Below, piece after piece: positions 31,558 to 32,501 of a stretch of DNA of 32,501 nt. The notes under the pieces were generated by a model. It ran no database searches. It was not told the DNA's origin and saw only the letters and a list, made by a program, of their open reading frames with translations. Position 1 is the stretch's first letter. Each line of letters begins with the position of its first letter. A program made the translations under genes and the position numbers. This DNA comes from Acidobacteriota bacterium (GTDB lineage Bacteria > Acidobacteriota > Terriglobia > Acidiferrales > UBA7541), in contig PMES01000051.1 of assembly GCA_003154775.1 (NCBI GenBank), forward strand, positions 1-32,501, in the 5' to 3' direction.

Positions 31558-32501
31558 GGGTGGTCCTGCTTGGCTAAGAACACCGCGCCGTAGTCGAACA
31601 GGTCCGCATCCGGGTCGTAACTGTTGATTAGGAGGACTTCGGAAATGTATCTGCGTCCCGGCCGGCGCTCGATTTGGACGACGACATTAAGGGAATCCGC
31701 AATGTTCGTCTTGATGGCCCGATAGGGAAGGTCCACCCCACTCTGCAAAACACAACTGGTGAACCGCGCGAGGCCTTGTTGCGCGGAGTTCGCATGAATG
31801 GTGGACAACGTGCCCGAGTGTCCGGTGTTTAGGAGTTGCAGGAGATCGAAGGCTTCGCCACCGCGAATCTCTCCGAGAACGATGCGGTCCGGGCGGTGGC
31901 GGAGAGCAGCCTTGAGGAGATCGCGAATGGCCACTGCCGGAAGGCCATTCTGTTCCCGGCGCGCTTCAAACCGGACGAGGTTCTCCTGCGCCAGTTGAAT
32001 CTCGGCCGTGTCTTCGATGACGAGCACCCGTTCCTCCTGGGGGATGAATTTCCCGAGGATTGATAAAAGTGTGGTTTTCCCAGTGCCCGTGCCACCGCTA
32101 ATGAGGATGTTCTTGTGTGCGAGCACGTAGTCTTCGAGGTGGTTTGCGAGGGCGCGGTCAAGGGTGCCAGTCCGAATCAGATCCTCCATCTCGAAGTGGC
32201 GGGTGTTGAACTTGCGGATCGTGAGTGTGACACCACCAAGGCTGCACGGCGGGATCACCGCGGCGACGCGGCTGCCATCGGGTAACCGCGAGTCGAGAAT
32301 GGGCTTCGATTCCGAGATGTCGTCACCGAGACGCCGTGCGATATTCTTCACAGCGACCATGAGGGATCGCTCGCCAATGGACACGTCCGGCACCTGTTGA
32401 AGGAAGCCCTGTTTTTCGATGAATACGCGGTCGGGACCGTTCACCATCACCTCGCTGATCGAATCGTCGAGAATGAGGTGCTCGATGGGCTTCAAGAACG
32501 G
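31554..32501 (-). CDS. VirB11/TrbB/CpaF-family secretion ATPase, 5' end outside the window
   Basis: The frame continues past the right edge (PFLKPIEHLILDDSISEVM), so at least 315 residues are visible and the N-terminus is missing. SEVMVNGPDRVFIEKQG and LDSRLPDGSRVAAVIPP belong to the N-terminal domain. ISGGTGTGKTTLLSIL is Walker A, VLVIEDTAEIQL the Asp box, RHRPDRIVLGEIRGGEAFDL Walker B and GHSGTLSTIHANSA the His box. It is a hexameric ATPase that powers type IV secretion or pilus assembly. Next to a primase and an integrase it most likely serves conjugative transfer. Confidence 0.92.
   Translation of the reverse strand, partial: PFLKPIEHLILDDSISEVMVNGPDRVFIEKQGFLQQVPDVSIGERSLMVAVKNIARRLGDDISESKPILDSRLPDGSRVAAVIPPCSLGGVTLTIRKFNTRHFEMEDLIRTGTLDRALANHLEDYVLAHKNILISGGTGTGKTTLLSILGKFIPQEERVLVIEDTAEIQLAQENLVRFEARREQNGLPAVAIRDLLKAALRHRPDRIVLGEIRGGEAFDLLQLLNTGHSGTLSTIHANSAQQGLARFTSCVLQSGVDLPYRAIKTNIADSLNVVVQIERRPGRRYISEVLLINSYDPDADLFDYGAVFLAKQDHP

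Larger units (their letters stand above)
29231..32501. mobile_element. One end of an integrative conjugative element in tRNA-Gly
   Basis: Directly after the tRNA come a tyrosine integrase, a RepB-type primase and a VirB11/CpaF-family ATPase, all on the - strand and closely spaced. An integrase pointing toward the tRNA, a replication gene and a secretion ATPase are the usual contents of an ICE end. The other end and the direct repeat of the tRNA 3' end lie outside the window. Confidence 0.75.

Overview
The window looks like a chromosomal segment of a soil Acidobacteriota-type bacterium. This rests on moderately high GC, a tightly overlapping eight-gene his operon, RHS proteins of the kind I associate with Acidobacteria, and the style of the conjugation genes. 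No rRNA or ribosomal marker is present, so the assignment is inference. A stretch of ordinary chromosome (about 15.6-29.2 kb) lies between two mobile regions.

Left mobile region (1-15.5 kb). A conjugative mobilisation module is read on the + strand: a ribbon-helix-helix accessory protein, a membrane protein resembling the N-terminal part of a TraD coupling protein without its ATPase, and a complete MobF relaxase-helicase. A candidate oriT lies upstream of it. Next, on the - strand, are two RHS tip cassettes, each followed by a probable partner gene: an RHS tip with an uncharacterised C-terminus plus an ankyrin-repeat protein, and an RHS tip with an HExxH metallopeptidase-like domain plus a secreted beta-rich protein. 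The first RHS gene is split by an IS3-family element, and that element is itself interrupted by an IS110-family element at its second catalytic Asp codon. Three overlapping tyrosine recombinase genes (a RIT, recombinase-in-trio, element) follow, and a tRNA 3'-end fragment at 15.5 kb may mark the edge of an integrated element.

Chromosomal segment (15.6-29.2 kb). It holds an inverted-repeat element, an Rrf2-family regulator with an Fe-S type cysteine triad, a small zinc-ribbon protein with a recognisable promoter, a CaiB/BaiF CoA-transferase remnant, a short-form alpha-glucan phosphorylase, a GNAT acetyltransferase and a stand-alone PD-(D/E)XK-like protein. The operon hisI-G-D-C-B-H-F-A follows on the - strand, almost entirely coupled by 4-base overlaps. 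Upstream of hisI is a his attenuator: a 22-codon leader peptide with six His codons in seven, followed by a GC-rich hairpin and T-tract. Next come a PilZ protein, MsrB, two small hypothetical proteins and tRNA-Gly(GCC).

Right mobile region (29.2 kb to the end). A tyrosine integrase abuts the 3' end of tRNA-Gly. Behind it are a RepB-type primase and a VirB11/CpaF-family ATPase that runs off the window, as expected for one end of an integrative conjugative element.

The most notable observations are the his attenuator, the exact IS110-into-IS3 junction with candidate bridge-RNA structures, the two RHS tip/partner cassettes, the ATPase-less TraD-like protein and the RIT element whose last gene ends inside a 35-base palindrome.
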